Shown: piece by piece, positions 48,247 to 60,745 of the stretch
How the letters are laid out: each line of letters starts with the position of its first letter
Position numbering within the stretch: the stretch's first letter is position 1
Source: Collybiopsis luxurians FD-317 M1
Lineage: Eukaryota; Basidiomycota; Agaricomycetes; Agaricales; Omphalotaceae
Direction of reading: 5' to 3'
Assembly (NCBI GenBank): GCA_000827265.1
Contig: KN834787.1
Location: 226,692-290,691, forward strand
Length of the DNA: 64,000 bases
Translations under genes and position numbers: made by a program
Notes under the pieces: model-generated
What the model saw: only the letters and a program-made list of their open reading frames with translations
Database searches by the model: none
Told to the model about the DNA's origin: nothing

Positions 48247-49184
48247 AAGGGGGAGAGCGGGGAATGGATGGTATACCCCCATAAGCTACCGACTGAGGTT
48301 CGTTTCTTGAATTTTGGAGTCTCTTTTCCCTGTTGTACCATCTTTTTAGTGTGCATGGCTTGTAGCCTTCTGGTCGGTTTTCCTCCCCCCCCCTCTCTCT
48401 CCCTAATCCTCTGTTCGTACGCACGTACTCTGCACTCCTGCTATCGGTTCCGCTTTGCTTTGCTCCTGGATTATGATACGATATGCCTCATTATGTTGAA
48501 AATTTTGTTATGCGTTCGCTACGGTATACGGTACACTATACACTATACTTTATTTTCGCTGTATGACAGTGTATTTTTTTTCGACCCACTCGGACGGAGT
48601 TTGGTTTCATGATTATTGTGACGTCGAATTCGGATATTCACGACTTCCTTTTTTCTTTTCTTTTTTCTTTTTTTTTTTTTTGGCGTTTACGATAGATACG
48701 CAGATACCCTTTGTCCTTCCAATCGTGAGGTTGGCAGTGTGGACGTGTATAATACTTCCGTTGGCTATGTTGTTCGCTGCACTCTGTACTCTGTGTGTAC
48801 TCAATGTATGTATGTGCTCAAGGATATTTTTAGGCGTTTTAAGTACGACTAGTCCCGAGCCTCAAGACTAAAAACCCGCGAAGATCTTGATTCGGGCACT
48901 GGAAGTAAAGGAGGTGACAGGACTCAAGGTCACCTACATAAATCTAGAGCAAAATCTCGCATACCCTTTCAGGTTTCCATTCCCGTGAGACGCTACTCTA
49001 GATCGAAAAACGGGCTTCCGACGAAGCACGTCACGTTCATAGGCCTAGCGCAACGTTTGAAGGCTGGGCGTTGAACTATTGTCCGCAGACCCGGGTGTGA
49101 TATCAAAAGTCGCTCGAATTGAACAATAAATATTCCTTTCAAAACATATAAATAAACGACGACAGAAGGCGAAGAGCAAAGTAT
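48247..49184. other. Convergent intergenic region
   Basis: Holds the 3' ends of two convergent genes, a C/T-rich tract near 48380-48400 and a long T-rich tract near 48650-48682. No gene was seen. Confidence 0.5.
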
Positions 49185-51799
49185 TCATTGGTGGCTAAGC
49201 GGACCAGCTTGGATGGAACCCAGTGCACCGGGACTAATCAGCGGCAATGGCCCAGTCGCGGTCTTGCTTCGGAAATTGCCAGACGCTGCTCTGGGCGCCC
49301 CGCTACCATATACAGGTAATGCAGGGGGTGCCTCGAATACCTGTCCTTCGGTGTTGAACACGACTAAGCGTTGGAGAGAAAAATGAGCTCCAGCGTTATG
49401 CAGTAGAGTAGAGGGGAGGAAAACATACAATTGTCCAAGCTGATATTGTCGGGATCATCGAACGTGAGCCAGCTAGAGCGGTCGCAACCGAGTGAGAAAA
49501 GGTCGGCAGTGTCGTTGGGGGAAGGCTTACAGGTATTTCAACACCTCAGCGAACCAGAAGGATTCCGTGTCATCCTGCAGTCCATCAGGGGGGTTGGTCA
49601 CGTCATTGATCCCCGCGTATCCATTAGTCTCGTTGGCGACTAGGAATGTCTGGAAGCTCTTGATGGCGCTGGCCGCACGATCCAGATATTTGGTGTCTCC
49701 GGTGACACGCCTAAAAGCGACAAAGTTTGCATGAATGACTACCAGACATCTGCTGGAAATCAAAACTTACCAGGCGTAGAAGTTTGATTCAAGAACTTCA
49801 GGCCTTTGAATGTAAACACCGTCTACGAGGAAACAGTGAGCAAGGGGTATACAACTTCAATGACAGACGCACTCGTGATGAAGAAGCCATGTTCGTTATA
49901 AAATGTTTGCTCTTGACGAGTTGGTTGTTGGAAGGTTCCAATTGGAGCAATGAACGCAAAAGATTCAGGGCCAATCCCAGTCCTAAAAATGTGTGTCAAA
50001 TGTAACTCGATAGTTCACCGGTATAATCTTCCTTACGCAGTACTAGCGTACGTGTTCCAGCATGCGTCTGCCAGCTGTAGTCCGATGTTCACAATAGTGT
50101 CATTGTTTAACAGTTTCCCTCCTGTCCTCCCAAAACAAGATCAGCTCCGAAATCTTACTCAGAATGGGAAATAGAGACATACCGAGAATCCAATTCCCGG
50201 GGGCGAAACAAGCTAGATGAGAGCCTTCAAGGAGTACCTCGCCCGAGTCCCAGTCTGCGAGATACGTATGATTCCCAACTGTGGAGGTCTAACACTGCAG
50301 TTAAAGACTTGATCGGTTTGAAAACGGCAAATTGAAAACATACCGTCAACAAGTTTCTAATCGATGAATCAACAGCAGCGTGCCAAGTGTCCGCGAATAG
50401 TGTGTCGTTAGTGTTTGTCACTCTAGCATATTTGATCAAATATTCGAGGTAGCTGTCGGTTCCACCTCCCCATGTCTGTAGAGAACCGTGAGTAAAGAGG
50501 CTCGAATAGGTCCTACATAGGATCAACCACCCACGAGGAAAGCATCCACAAATTCGTTGTCGCTCGGATCAATAAGCTGTGGAGCGAAGCCTGAATATTT
50601 GTTGTAGGTCGGTGTGCGTCCAGAAAGTGTAAAAAGGAAACTAGCTTGCCTGGGAACCCACTCGGATCAGGCTGGTGATGCGATTGAATAAATAGTTATG
50701 AGCTAGAAGACGTATAATTACCTGGTTGGCAATGGTTCTGACCGAGCCTTCAGTCAGTGAAGTGTAAGTTTGATTGCCTGTATAAAGTGAAAGTCGAGAC
50801 CACTCGACGTCCAACTACAAAATTCCTGTCAATCCGAGTCTTTGTGTCAATCAAAAAACTCACTGTCCCGGCTTCTGCAACGTTATTCTGGAGATTTTTC
50901 TAGCTTGATGTCAATTCATAAGTAGTTATGCTACTGACTATTGCGAAAATAGGCGAGTTATCATCGAAGAATATTTCCCCATACGGTATGGTTTGTCCCT
51001 ACAGATCCAATTCTTTAGACATAGCACAAGAATCAACGACAAAACATAATTACCGGTTCCGCCCACGCAAAGGCCATCTTATCTGCCAGTACTTTAGCCT
51101 GCTGTATGAGAAAATTGTGCTGTTTCCCGCTCAGTTCATACGCGGAAATCATCCCCCCAACATAGCGGATAGTCGTTTCGAAAAGACTACGTGATATCAT
51201 GAGATTGAGTTCCCAATAGATGCTATAGTTGACGTTACCTGACAGAGCTATCGGTGTTTGAGTTGCTAAAATCAATTTGCGAAGTGAAGTTTAGAGCTTG
51301 CTCGAATTGATCCTGTAGAATGACGCATCGCACGTTGTTCATATCTTCCGAATAACATAACGGAGGAGCTTACGGTGAGATTCATGAGAAACTGAAGAAT
51401 GTTTGGTAAGCAAGTAATTTGTTTTCAGTACATACATAATCGCTTCGAACAACTTACGAGAGTCCCTAGCGCATCTACAATGGAAGCACCCCATCCATTT
51501 CTGTCGTCGATAACACCCCCGCTAACAGGAGCCAGAGAGTCATGTCCGAATGCGAATTTACTGAAAACAAAGCCTGTATCAATAACCCACACACACACCA
51601 AACCGAATCAAACGTGAATTCAACGGGCGTACGTATAGGCATTATAACTCTGTAAAACGATTTCCTTCACGGCTGCTTGATTCTGTGCGTATGCTGGAGG
51701 AACTGAAAGGCCAGGAACTTGAACTGGGCCTGCGACTGAAAAAGAGTTGCTAAAGCCAACGAGCAGAATCAGCTTGGACGCCAATGACAAGTCCACCAT
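49185..51799 (-). CDS. Glycoside hydrolase family 47 alpha-1,2-mannosidase
   Basis: Eighteen exons (51633-51799, 51458-51560, 51374-51391, 51239-51312, 51054-51186, 50939-50998, 50864-50899, 50722-50814, 50650-50671, 50535-50590, 50344-50475, 50183-50288, 50037-50121, 49873-49982, 49771-49822, 49531-49710, 49429-49472, 49185-49363) give 549 aa. It starts with a signal peptide (ASKLILLVGFSNSFSVAGP). GH47 landmarks: GWGASIVDALGTLFLMNLT, FETTIRYVGGMISAYEL, WGGGTDSYLEYLIKYA, HLACFAPGNWILGGKLLN, RPEVLESNFYAWRVTGD and TESFWFAEVLKYLWLTF, which carry the catalytic acid residues. The family trims Man-alpha-1,2-Man from N-glycans in the secretory pathway; fungal members may also be secreted. The intron 50591-50649 has a GC donor (CAG|GCAAGC). 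Intron 50900-50938 is only 39 nt. Confidence 0.94.
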
Positions 51800-53564
51800 C
51801 TTGTAAGCTTGGGGGGTTGTTGAGGTGCGGTACTTTCACGTCTTCGGGACGTATTCGAGCCTTTTAAATCAGGAAAACGCTTCGCAAGGGCTATCTAGCT
51901 TCCATTCTTCTAGGCACCCGAAATATTATACAACAATAGCCCATTCGCCGCACGGCTGTATCATTGGACTTAAGTCCGCATTGAAAAAGCCCGAGGCACC
52001 TTCAGGCTTCAGGTGGTAGGTCAGTCAAGTGCTCATCGAAAAAGATTGAAATTACTGAACAGACATACGAGAACAAGGAAGGTATTGTAAAGAAAAGAAA
52101 AGCCAAGGGACCAGGAGACTCAACTGTCAGGAGCAATGTGAACGGTTCCCTCGATTAGGTCATCCAGGAATCGGAAGACTGTATACAGTTTTCGAGCCGG
52201 ACCAATGACAAAAATAGATCTGCAGAGATGAATTGAGTTCTAAGGGCAGCAGCAGCGAAGCAAGGTGGTACATATCCACGCACAAACGGAGACACAAGGC
52301 AAAGACGGGGCATCAAGGACCCGGATTGCATCGATCGACGACAATGGCCTGGTTCTCGAGTGCACTCGGTGGCTATACCTTGAGATTCAGCAGCAGACCC
52401 GGCTGACATCAAGAACGAATCTTACTTTGAGGCCTCCATAAAATCAAAACTCCCACAATCTACGTACGCTGTCAATCTAGAAATTGCGCAAACCTCTCAA
52501 AGCCTGAGAGGAAGACGGGTACGCGTACGTCGACTGTGGCATCCCGCCCATAGACTGACTGACAGATGGAGTGTTTGAGAAGCGGTATTCGAGTATATAT
52601 CACAATTCTAGTGTATGTCAAGTCAGCGGACCGTCGACATCGAACAAGGCCAACGTAAAATCACGAAGCATTCTGCTCATTAGTAAGCGCTTCTTCAAAG
52701 AAAAAAAGGAATGGTTTCTTCGCTGCCGACCATCAGCCATCGACCAAGAGCAGCCGAGGAACCAGTGTCGAGACGCACATCATGATTCGAATAGCGCGTT
52801 ACAAGCAGCGCACATCCAAATACACGGGTCATTTCCAAGTTTGAGAACTCAGCGCTCGAGTGCGCATTTTTATATCCAGGATCACACCCACGAATACAGT
52901 ACTGAATGGGCAAAAGAGGATTAGCATCCAGGTCTGGTGAGAGCAACATACGACGTACTCTGGTGACTGGACCATCCACAGACATTCTGAGTCGTCTCCG
53001 CCTGATAAGCCATAACCAAGGCATTTCAGAAGACGATGAACGGACTCTTCTCTTTTCCTGAAGGCTTACAAGGCAGCCATAATAAGATTCCAGCACTAAA
53101 TAATACAGTAGATACCCACCGAGCTGTTCTTGAAAATCAAAGCTTCACCACATCGACTGTGACATTTCCCAAATATATCACTGGGACTACGCCGAAGCAG
53201 GATAGCTCATCCGAGACATAAAGACATCTTGCCTGCACTCCGTTGTTCTAGGAGGATCAGGCATCGCACATTGAGATGCTCGAAGCTTTCAAACTTTCGG
53301 GGTTGAGAATCGAGGATAAAAGCCTCCTTAGCCTATTACACAGCCTTCGCGATACTAAAAGTACTCTTCACGGAGTGTAGATCATTGGTATACAGCAGCC
53401 TCATGCATAGTCAGGAGGTCCTTAAAAATACATTCATTTCCTGAGCGAAGGATTAGGAAACAAAGTTTCGGTAAGTTCAAGGGAGAGAACCTTACCATTC
53501 GACTTTACATGTACAAGGGTTAAACCAAATAAGATAATCACATCAACACCACCGTTCGAGCGAT
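51800..53564. other. Intergenic region upstream of GH47, no gene recognised
   Basis: Overlapping frames at 52571-53096 on both strands were checked and look like chance frames. A run of seven A lies near 52702. Nothing else is supported. Confidence 0.45.
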
Positions 53565-54056
53565 TCATACACCACTGTCACTTCTACGCATTCCACCTGG
53601 AGTCCCTGGATTCGGCGTGGGTGACTGCGGGATGTTGAGGTCTCCGTTGATGATGTCTTGTATGGCAGCTTCGAGAGCATCGACTCGCGTCGACATTTGA
53701 GTCACTTTGTGAAGTGTTCGAATCAGGTAACGAAAAGTCCAACAACGAACTCAAAACGTACTTCTATCCAGAATCTGTGTCGACATCTCGTCAAACTTGG
53801 AATCCAGTTGCTCAAGTAAGGTTTCGACCTAGTTGCATCTTAGGAATAGTTCCTTTCGAGAACCACGGAAAAAAGAACAAACAAACGCTGTCAACTCGTG
53901 GGGACTTGATATATTGCTCAGTCCCATTGAAGGTTTGGGTGTGGCGTTCGCTTTTTTTGTTTTATCTGCTGTTTCGTTTTCTGCGGCATGCTTTGCTGGT
54001 GTGGCCGTGACCTTCAATGGTTGAGCGCTGCCAGCATTTGGAGAAGAAGAAGCCAT
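53565..54056 (-). CDS. HSBP1: Heat shock factor binding protein 1
   Basis: Three exons (53883-54056, 53762-53828, 53565-53704) give 126 aa. After a 55-residue Ala/Ser/Thr/Lys-rich leader comes the conserved HSBP1 coiled coil: SPHELTAFVETLLEQLDSKF, DEMSTQILDRMTQMSTRVDA and LEAAIQDIINGDLN, with regular heptads. A Pro/Thr-rich end (PQSPTPNPGTPGG) follows. HSBP1 trimers bind the trimerisation helix of heat shock factor and dampen its activity in animals. The fungal role is less studied. The exon 1/2 junction falls in the middle of ELTAFV|ETLLEQ and fits exactly. Length is slightly above the animal protein because of the N-terminal extension. Confidence 0.93.
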
Positions 54057-55467
54057 GAACTCGTAGTTCAGGTAAAAGTTGTTTGCGGGCGCTAATTGCA
54101 ATGGCTTCTCAAAGATACAGGAACAAATATTCCCAAAGCGTCCGAATGCCCGAACGGCAATCAATTTTATCAAGTCCAAAGCGCCGAAGAGATAAGAAAG
54201 CATTTTCGGACAGATTTCGTATGCTTCGTAAGTACGGTTCATAGGTCAGGGATAATTCTTGGGATGATTGAAATACACTCCGCGGTCTCCAGAGAGAGAA
54301 TCCGTTCAGAAAGTCTACAGTTGCAAGAATGTTCATATGTAACGAGCTGTTAAACTTTGAGCCTTGGTACATACATCTCGGCAAATGTTCACTTCTCAGA
54401 AGGATCGAGTAAAGACAGCGGCGGAGAAGCGAGAGAAACGCCACATCGGGATGATGATGACTTTGTAGAATGAAATAGTGCTAACAATGAGGCCGTTTGT
54501 ACTTTCGGCATTCTGGAAATCGTCCCTGAATGGAATCAGGATGTCGAAGGGACCTCATCGTATGTACTTCCTGTTTTGCGAATGCAGCGTACTCTAATCG
54601 CCGAAAAGACAGCGATCTTTTCCTAGCGACAGTGCTGATGATTGTATGAATGTTTTGACTTGAAAAAAAAAATTTTTTTTGAGTCGCCGTGTCCTTTTGG
54701 GAAAGACTCCTTTCATACATACGAATATGTAAAGAAGATTTACCATTTACGCACGATTAGCATAAGCCGATTCGATTCTTGGGTCAGTCACTTGCATTGG
54801 ACAAAACAAGCTCACGATCCGCATACAGCGGAACCTCAAAGCCAAGAGAACACGGAAAAGTTAGCAAGAAAAGGCGATACTTCCCTTGAAAAGCCGAGGA
54901 GTAGCTGAGACGTTTTTCTCTAGAAAGAATCACGAGCTTGGGGTGATTTGTGGATGGAACGGGGTTCCATACAGGCTCAGCGTTTTGCACCCTTTCTGCG
55001 TCAACATGCAATACGTCTACGGACTTTATTGTAAGTATTACCTATCCGCAGCCGGGGCTTTGGCTGTCTCGTAAGGTTCAGTACGTAGGTCCTGTCCGAT
55101 AACCTGGCGGTGTAGATGGCGTAGGGATGTTCAGAGACTCGGAAAAAAGGCGGCAGGATCCAGCTGATCTGAAAATGAGTGGTCAATGAGGCAAAAGGAA
55201 AAGGGAAGCAGTATGAAAGCGGGAAAGGAATCGTACATTCTTCAGGCACTTCATGTCATACAACAGCAAGTGACGGTTCAAAGATGAAAAGCAGGTGAAA
55301 AAGCAGGTGAAGAGGCCAATGACTGCATCGGAAGAGTGCCGGAGAACGCCGACAACATATCAAAAGCTTAGATAAGATTTTCGGAAGATTTGTCGCGAGC
55401 TCAGCGCGTCCTTATCGATCCTACAACAGCCCAAATCTCTAGCTCAATCATTTGCTTTGCTGAAAAC
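54057..55467. other. Divergent intergenic region between HSBP1 and the aldo-keto reductase
   Basis: Minus-strand frames extend upstream of HSBP1 but have no similarity or splice logic. A mixed A9-T8 tract lies near 54662-54679. No gene was recognised. Confidence 0.45.
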
Positions 55468-56848
55468 ATGAACCTGGAATCTCCTATCACCGTAAGACTG
55501 GATCTTTTTGTGCGACTCGGAACTCAATGGATGACGATGTGTTCTCACTGCTCAGCTTCGTGACGGCACCAAGATACCCATCCTCGGATTTGGTAGAAGA
55601 ATCCTGGTTTTAATTACTCCCACTGATTTTTCATACCTGAAATTTTTCAAGGAACATATGAACTGGATGGAAAAGATGCGTACAATGCGGTGACCTGGGC
55701 TTTAGAGGTGAGGTCTTCACTAACTTTGAGAAATGAGCCGCTGTTGAAGTTTCAAGGCCGGATATCGCCATATCGTGAGCTATAACACTCACCGCATGCC
55801 TAATCACTTCATTGTTTCCGGCTCATCTTTCCGATTCTAGGACTCTGCCGGTATGTCTCTTGTATTGTCTGGATGTTCTATATCTGCTCATATCGACCAT
55901 GGGAGCAGAATGGTATGAGAATGAACAGGATTGCGGCAGAGCTATTTCAGACTTTTGTCAAAAACATGATGTTCCCCGTTCCAACGTGTTCTTCACCACG
56001 AAATTGAAGTACAACAACGGATACCAAGGGGTCACTCGGTCCATTCAAAAGTCTATTGACAAATGTGGCTTGGGTTATATTGACTTGTACCTTATTCACG
56101 GTCCGATTGGTGGTAAAAATGCTCGGCTTGAGAGCTGGCGAGCTATTTGTGAGGCGTACAAAGCCGGCAAGCTGAGAAGTATTGGGATTAGTACTTTTGG
56201 CATCAGGCACATGCAGGAAATTATCGATTTTTGTACAGAAACTGACCTGCCACTCCCGTCTGTACATCAGGTAAAGACCCGAACTACTTATCCTCCTGGT
56301 AAAATATCCGCTAACTAGGAAAGCGAAGATCGATCTACATCCGTTCCAAGTCCGCAGTGACATCGTGGATTTCAGTAAACGACATGGGATCGTGCTCGAG
56401 GCAAGTATTCATTTGGAGATCCAGCCGAGCTAGCGAATACTGAAGAGGCCGTTATCAGGCTTGGGCCCCGCTAGTTCGAGGACTTCGATTCAAACACCCA
56501 AGTATAGTGAGTTTGTCACAAAAATACAACAAGGATCCAGCCCAAATACTCCTGCGCTACTCCTTGCAAAAGGTAACTTAACTAGGCGAATAGAATTAGG
56601 TTGAGTTGTCCGCTGATGTACCCAAATGATCCTAGGGATACGTGGCTATACCAAAGACCTCTTCCCAAAAACGGGTGGTTTCCAACTCGCAAATTTTCGA
56701 CTTCGAACTTGAAGACTCGGAGATGCAGCATCTCGATGGTTTGGATGAAGGTGAGTAGCGAGACCACTAAGCGGAAATGGATCCTGACACGCCGTTCTAT
56801 GGTAATCTAGCTCTCGTTACTGACTGGGATCCTACCGATTGCGATTGA
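55468..56848 (+). CDS. Aldo-keto reductase
   Basis: Ten exons (55468-55491, 55556-55592, 55652-55707, 55757-55774, 55841-55850, 55909-56270, 56329-56400, 56459-56572, 56636-56750, 56811-56848) give 281 aa. AKR signatures: LRDGTKIPILGFGTYEL, GYRHIDSAEWYENEQDCG with catalytic Asp and Tyr, FFTTKLKY with the Lys, LYLIHGP with the His, RSIGISTFGI, WAPLVRG, LLRYSLQKGYVAIPKTSS (NADPH-binding) and a C-terminal TDWDPTDCD. Single-domain AKRs reduce aldehydes and ketones with NADPH in the cytosol. Exon 5 is only 10 nt (GACTCTGCCG) and encodes part of DSA. The intron 56401-56458 has a GC donor (GAG|GCAAGT). Substrate unknown. Confidence 0.93.
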
Positions 56849-58455
56849 CATGAGATAAGAATAAGTCGGTCCGTTATTACCTAGTTTGTCAGTTAACGAA
56901 ACACGGAATATATCGACTTTGAAACCTTTCACTGCACATGCGTCTCCGGATGGTCAACCGAAAGTCTCTTACTTCTATCTTCAGTGTCACATACCGTAAA
57001 ACAGTCCCATGTCGTCGGTCTTTGTGGACTTTTTCTCGTTCAATGGATTTTTGTAGGCGCATGTGGGCGCTCTGATGCGCGCCCTCCTGCTGGAGCAGAG
57101 AGGCTGCCCGCTCGCTTACGCATAGGCTCTTATCATTGATCACATTCCCTCCGCAAGGTAATCTCTCCCTATACGCTTCTTTGCAACATATAGAAAGTTT
57201 ATTCTCTCCCAGGTACCGCGTTGTTCAACGACCGGTACGGGTTGCATCTAATTTAAGCTCATACTTTTGGATCTACCATCTTGGAAACATACAGCAGATC
57301 GAGATTTTGGAAGAATTTCGCAAGGGAAACTGGAGTCTGGCTCTTGGTCGTTCAATATGCTTTGACTCCATGAGTCTCAATCATTGGCGCTAAGTTTCCG
57401 TCTTTGGACAGAGCAGAACCAACCGCCGAATTCCTGGTTGCATTTCCCGTGATTTCTTTTAATTTGGTCTCTGATAGATGGGATGCAGATCCTATCAATA
57501 TTCAGGTTGACAGGGCAATCGCTGACAACTAGAATAAGAACCAAGGTTCTTAAGTACTTATCCAAAAGAAGGTACTATTCTCCACCGCTTGGAGGCTCAT
57601 TAAATCGGTATGCTAAGAGCGAACAATATATTAATATATTGATAGTCACTGTCGATATGTAATTAATTATTGTTGTGAAAGACAAGTATCCAACGTCAAA
57701 GAAACCCATTGACTTGACCGCCTTCAAGTCATAGTTTCAATATCCAAATGGAATTCAGAGTGTCAAAAAATCAAAGTCAGCTGGCAGATAAAATTTACGA
57801 TGCAACCTACATTTTTGTGCGCTATTATTCTCTGGCTCAGTGTCGTCATAAGTTGTCAGCCCGGTTCAACTTTGACCAGAGTTACATCCATCTTTCACGA
57901 ATCAACCATAACCAACGTTCATTTCAAGATATGGAATGTTGCGAAAGAGGTCGCCGATCATTACTTCTAGTTTTCATCCCGCTGCCTTTTTGTTCAGCTC
58001 CTTGGACTCCGTAGCATTCGCCCTACCGAAGCCTGTGAATAAACCCAATTACCGAGGCAGGTATTCTATGACTTTCTAGGGGGGAAATCGCCACATCACA
58101 TGTAAAAATGGCACTATTACAGTTGTCACCTGGGGCGTTCGCTGAGGAGTAGCTCTACAAGGTTCATACTTCCCTGTAAAAGTACCTTGTTATGTTTTTT
58201 TTTGGATGATTCATTGAGACAGGCTCGAACCTGACTTTCCCCTTCCCCTTCCACATCTCCGCATCTCGTAATGCCTTGATGATTGACAGATGGGATCATG
58301 TTTCTCACCCTGTATTTCGAAGGCACTGCAAAGAAGTACTTAGCACGGCGATCACAACTATATTTCTGTACTTCACATAATGCTCAAAACTCTAGGGCCA
58401 TAAATACGATGCTTGCCACTGTCTTGATTTCCAAGATTCATATTATACCCTTCCT
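56849..58455. other. AT-rich intergenic region, no gene recognised
   Basis: No open frame has coding character. A palindromic AT stretch (atattaatatat) lies near 57628-57639. Some of the right end should be the promoter of the F-box gene. Confidence 0.5.
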
Positions 58456-60745
58456 ATGTCGGTCCAAGCGTCCCCTACTAGACACCCCAGAGCCGAAAAC
58501 ATCCCCGGGGAGCTTTGGGAGCGAATCGCATACTATGCAAACGCAGGTGACGACGCATTTTTAGGTCCTCCCGTCAATGTAGCTTCGTTGTGTCTCGTTT
58601 GTCGCTCGATATATCGTGATATCTGCTTCGCTAATAATACCGGGCTATATGCTCGCCTGTTCTGCTTCAAATTTGACTACCAGGCACCCCTTCGGCGCCT
58701 CGGAAGACATCTGCTCACCACACAAAACCTCGCTCAGGAATTCAAAAAACGTATCATCGCGCTTAAGCGGGTTCGTCGAAGGGAGTGCAATGATCAAGAT
58801 CTGTGGACATGCTACTTAATGTAGGTAATTCGTCTCCAATATCATGCGCGCCCTGGCTGATCCGCAGTAGGATGTTGGAGAATGATGGGAAAAACGAGCG
58901 GCAACTAATCGAATGGGCTCATCTGTACGGCTTCCTCAAGCGTGAAACTTGCTTCAGATTCGAAGCGAACCTAAGCTCTCCCTCCAATTGGTTCCGGGAC
59001 ACCGAGGGGACCTCTCTTTTACTGTGGTTATGGTGGATGACGTTCTCAAGAGGTGGATTTTTTGTGTTCTGACACGTCATACAATTACTGAAAGCAAAGC
59101 TAGACGACCTTCTCATGGAAAATCCACACGTCCGAGATTCGTTGGTTTGTCATCTTTTGCACAATTTAGTAGTGGCAAGCTTTCGAGTACGTTTTGATCT
59201 GAATTATCTTTCGCCGGGAACACTGATGCTCAGAGTGTTTCGTAGTACCCCAACGTTTATGGGCCAGAATCTCATTTTCAAGTACCTTTGAGTGCCGATG
59301 CAGCTCAATCAGCCTGGTCATCAAGTCCGCCGACACCTGTGGTTCACGTTAGTCATTACTCCACCGACTTTAGACTAGCTACGCCACTGCTCAGTCTTGC
59401 TTCACTTCTTGTTTGGACTATCCGATTGGAAATCATTCGAGGAATGTCGGCTTTCGATCAAAACACTATTTCTACATATCCAGTCGACAGAGAGACGGCC
59501 ATTGCTCACCGCATACAAGGACCTACTCAAATGGATGTTTTGAAGTTTCACGAAATGCATATTCAAGTTCCCGATCACTGTTCCGCTGATACCTTCGCTT
59601 CCTTCGAGGATGAAATAATGTCTTCCGAATGTAAAACAGTTCCCGAGCGCTGTTTGCCGCTTTCCGGCTCCTGGAGATATGACAATGATTGGTACCGCAC
59701 TATAGCTTGTTCTGATCCACTCTCAATCACCATACACGGGAATCATCCCGTTTATCACCTGGGTGCTGCGACGGGGTCATGGGAAGGATTTGTAGTGGCG
59801 CGTTCGGCTTTACTATGACTTTGTTTGTTTAAAATCTTATTGTTTAATCTAGCAAACAAGCTTGGACGCGCATATGCAACTAGTGGGTGAACCAAATCGT
59901 ACACCCTCCGAAAGTACTGCCTTATTTCGACACCCGTTGTACTTCACACTGAAGGAACACTACTGCCTGCACCCTGAAACCCCTGTACCACCCGGAAAGC
60001 ACTGCTTGGGAGACGACGATGTTCTTAATGCGTGGCTACCCCAAGGACTGGAGATTCTGGAGCATGAGGTTGGTATTCAGTTACTCTTACTTTTTTGGTC
60101 AACGGCTGATTTGAACAATTGTCAGAACAACATAGAAGTATTCGATCCTTCAACACAGAAAACCGCGCGCTACCACACTTTCTTTCCCGAAAGCTTGGAG
60201 ACGACACACTATTCGCAGAGCAAAGGTTAGATTGGATCTCCGATCCTACAGGAGATCGCCGACTAATTCTCCATCAGTACCTAGCAGAAAATCGAGGGCT
60301 GCTACTGCACCTTCAGAAAATAGATTCTCATACCGGAGTAAGGATCTAGTAAATGACATCTTGGTCACAGGGAAGGTTAGTCCAATACCGATCATTTTCT
60401 CTCAGAGGTAAACAGCTTTATTTATGCTTTTTCTGCAGACTTCTGAGGAAGATGGCGCGGCCTGGGGACATTACCTTTTCGTTGGTAGAGTCAGGTTATG
60501 GGATGGATTTATTGTATTACTACGTACTCCAGTGAGTGCCTTCATCACTTAACCATCTACTGCCTAACTCTCGAACTTACATTCCTTAGCGGGACCCAAC
60601 ACGCTCAGACCTCGGTCGATGGCTGTTCAAGGGGTACATACACAACGAAAACCTCGTTGGACACTGGAGGGACACAAGTACACCACCTAAATTGGTTGGA
60701 TACCAGGGTGGATTTATTGCGCGGAATGTAGAGAGTCGAAATTAA
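58456..60745 (+). CDS. F-box protein of a mushroom-expanded family
   Basis: Confident exons: 58456-58820, 58868-59052, 59095-59186, 59246-59791, 59853-60068, 60126 to about 60228, 60439-60531 and 60590-60745. Residues 1-60 hold the F-box (NIPGELWERIAYYAN, VASLCLVCRSIYRDI). A helical middle (LIEWAHLYGFLKRETCF, LLMENPHVRDSLVCHLLHN) leads to YPNVYGPESHFQVPLSADA and then a C-terminal domain with LFRHPLYFTLKEHYC, AAWGHYLFVGRVRLWDGFIV and WLFKGYIHNENLVGHWRDT, ending QGGFIARN. I recall this C-terminal WG-Y-FxGRVRxWDG block from many agaricomycete F-box proteins. It should recruit substrates to an SCF ubiquitin ligase. Between about 60228 and 60375 the frame changes with no normal intron, so a frameshift or an unrecognised splice remains there. 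Confidence 0.78.

Noticed and set aside
52571..53096. Opposing frames upstream of GH47
   Set aside because: Antiparallel frames with no similarity; treated as chance.
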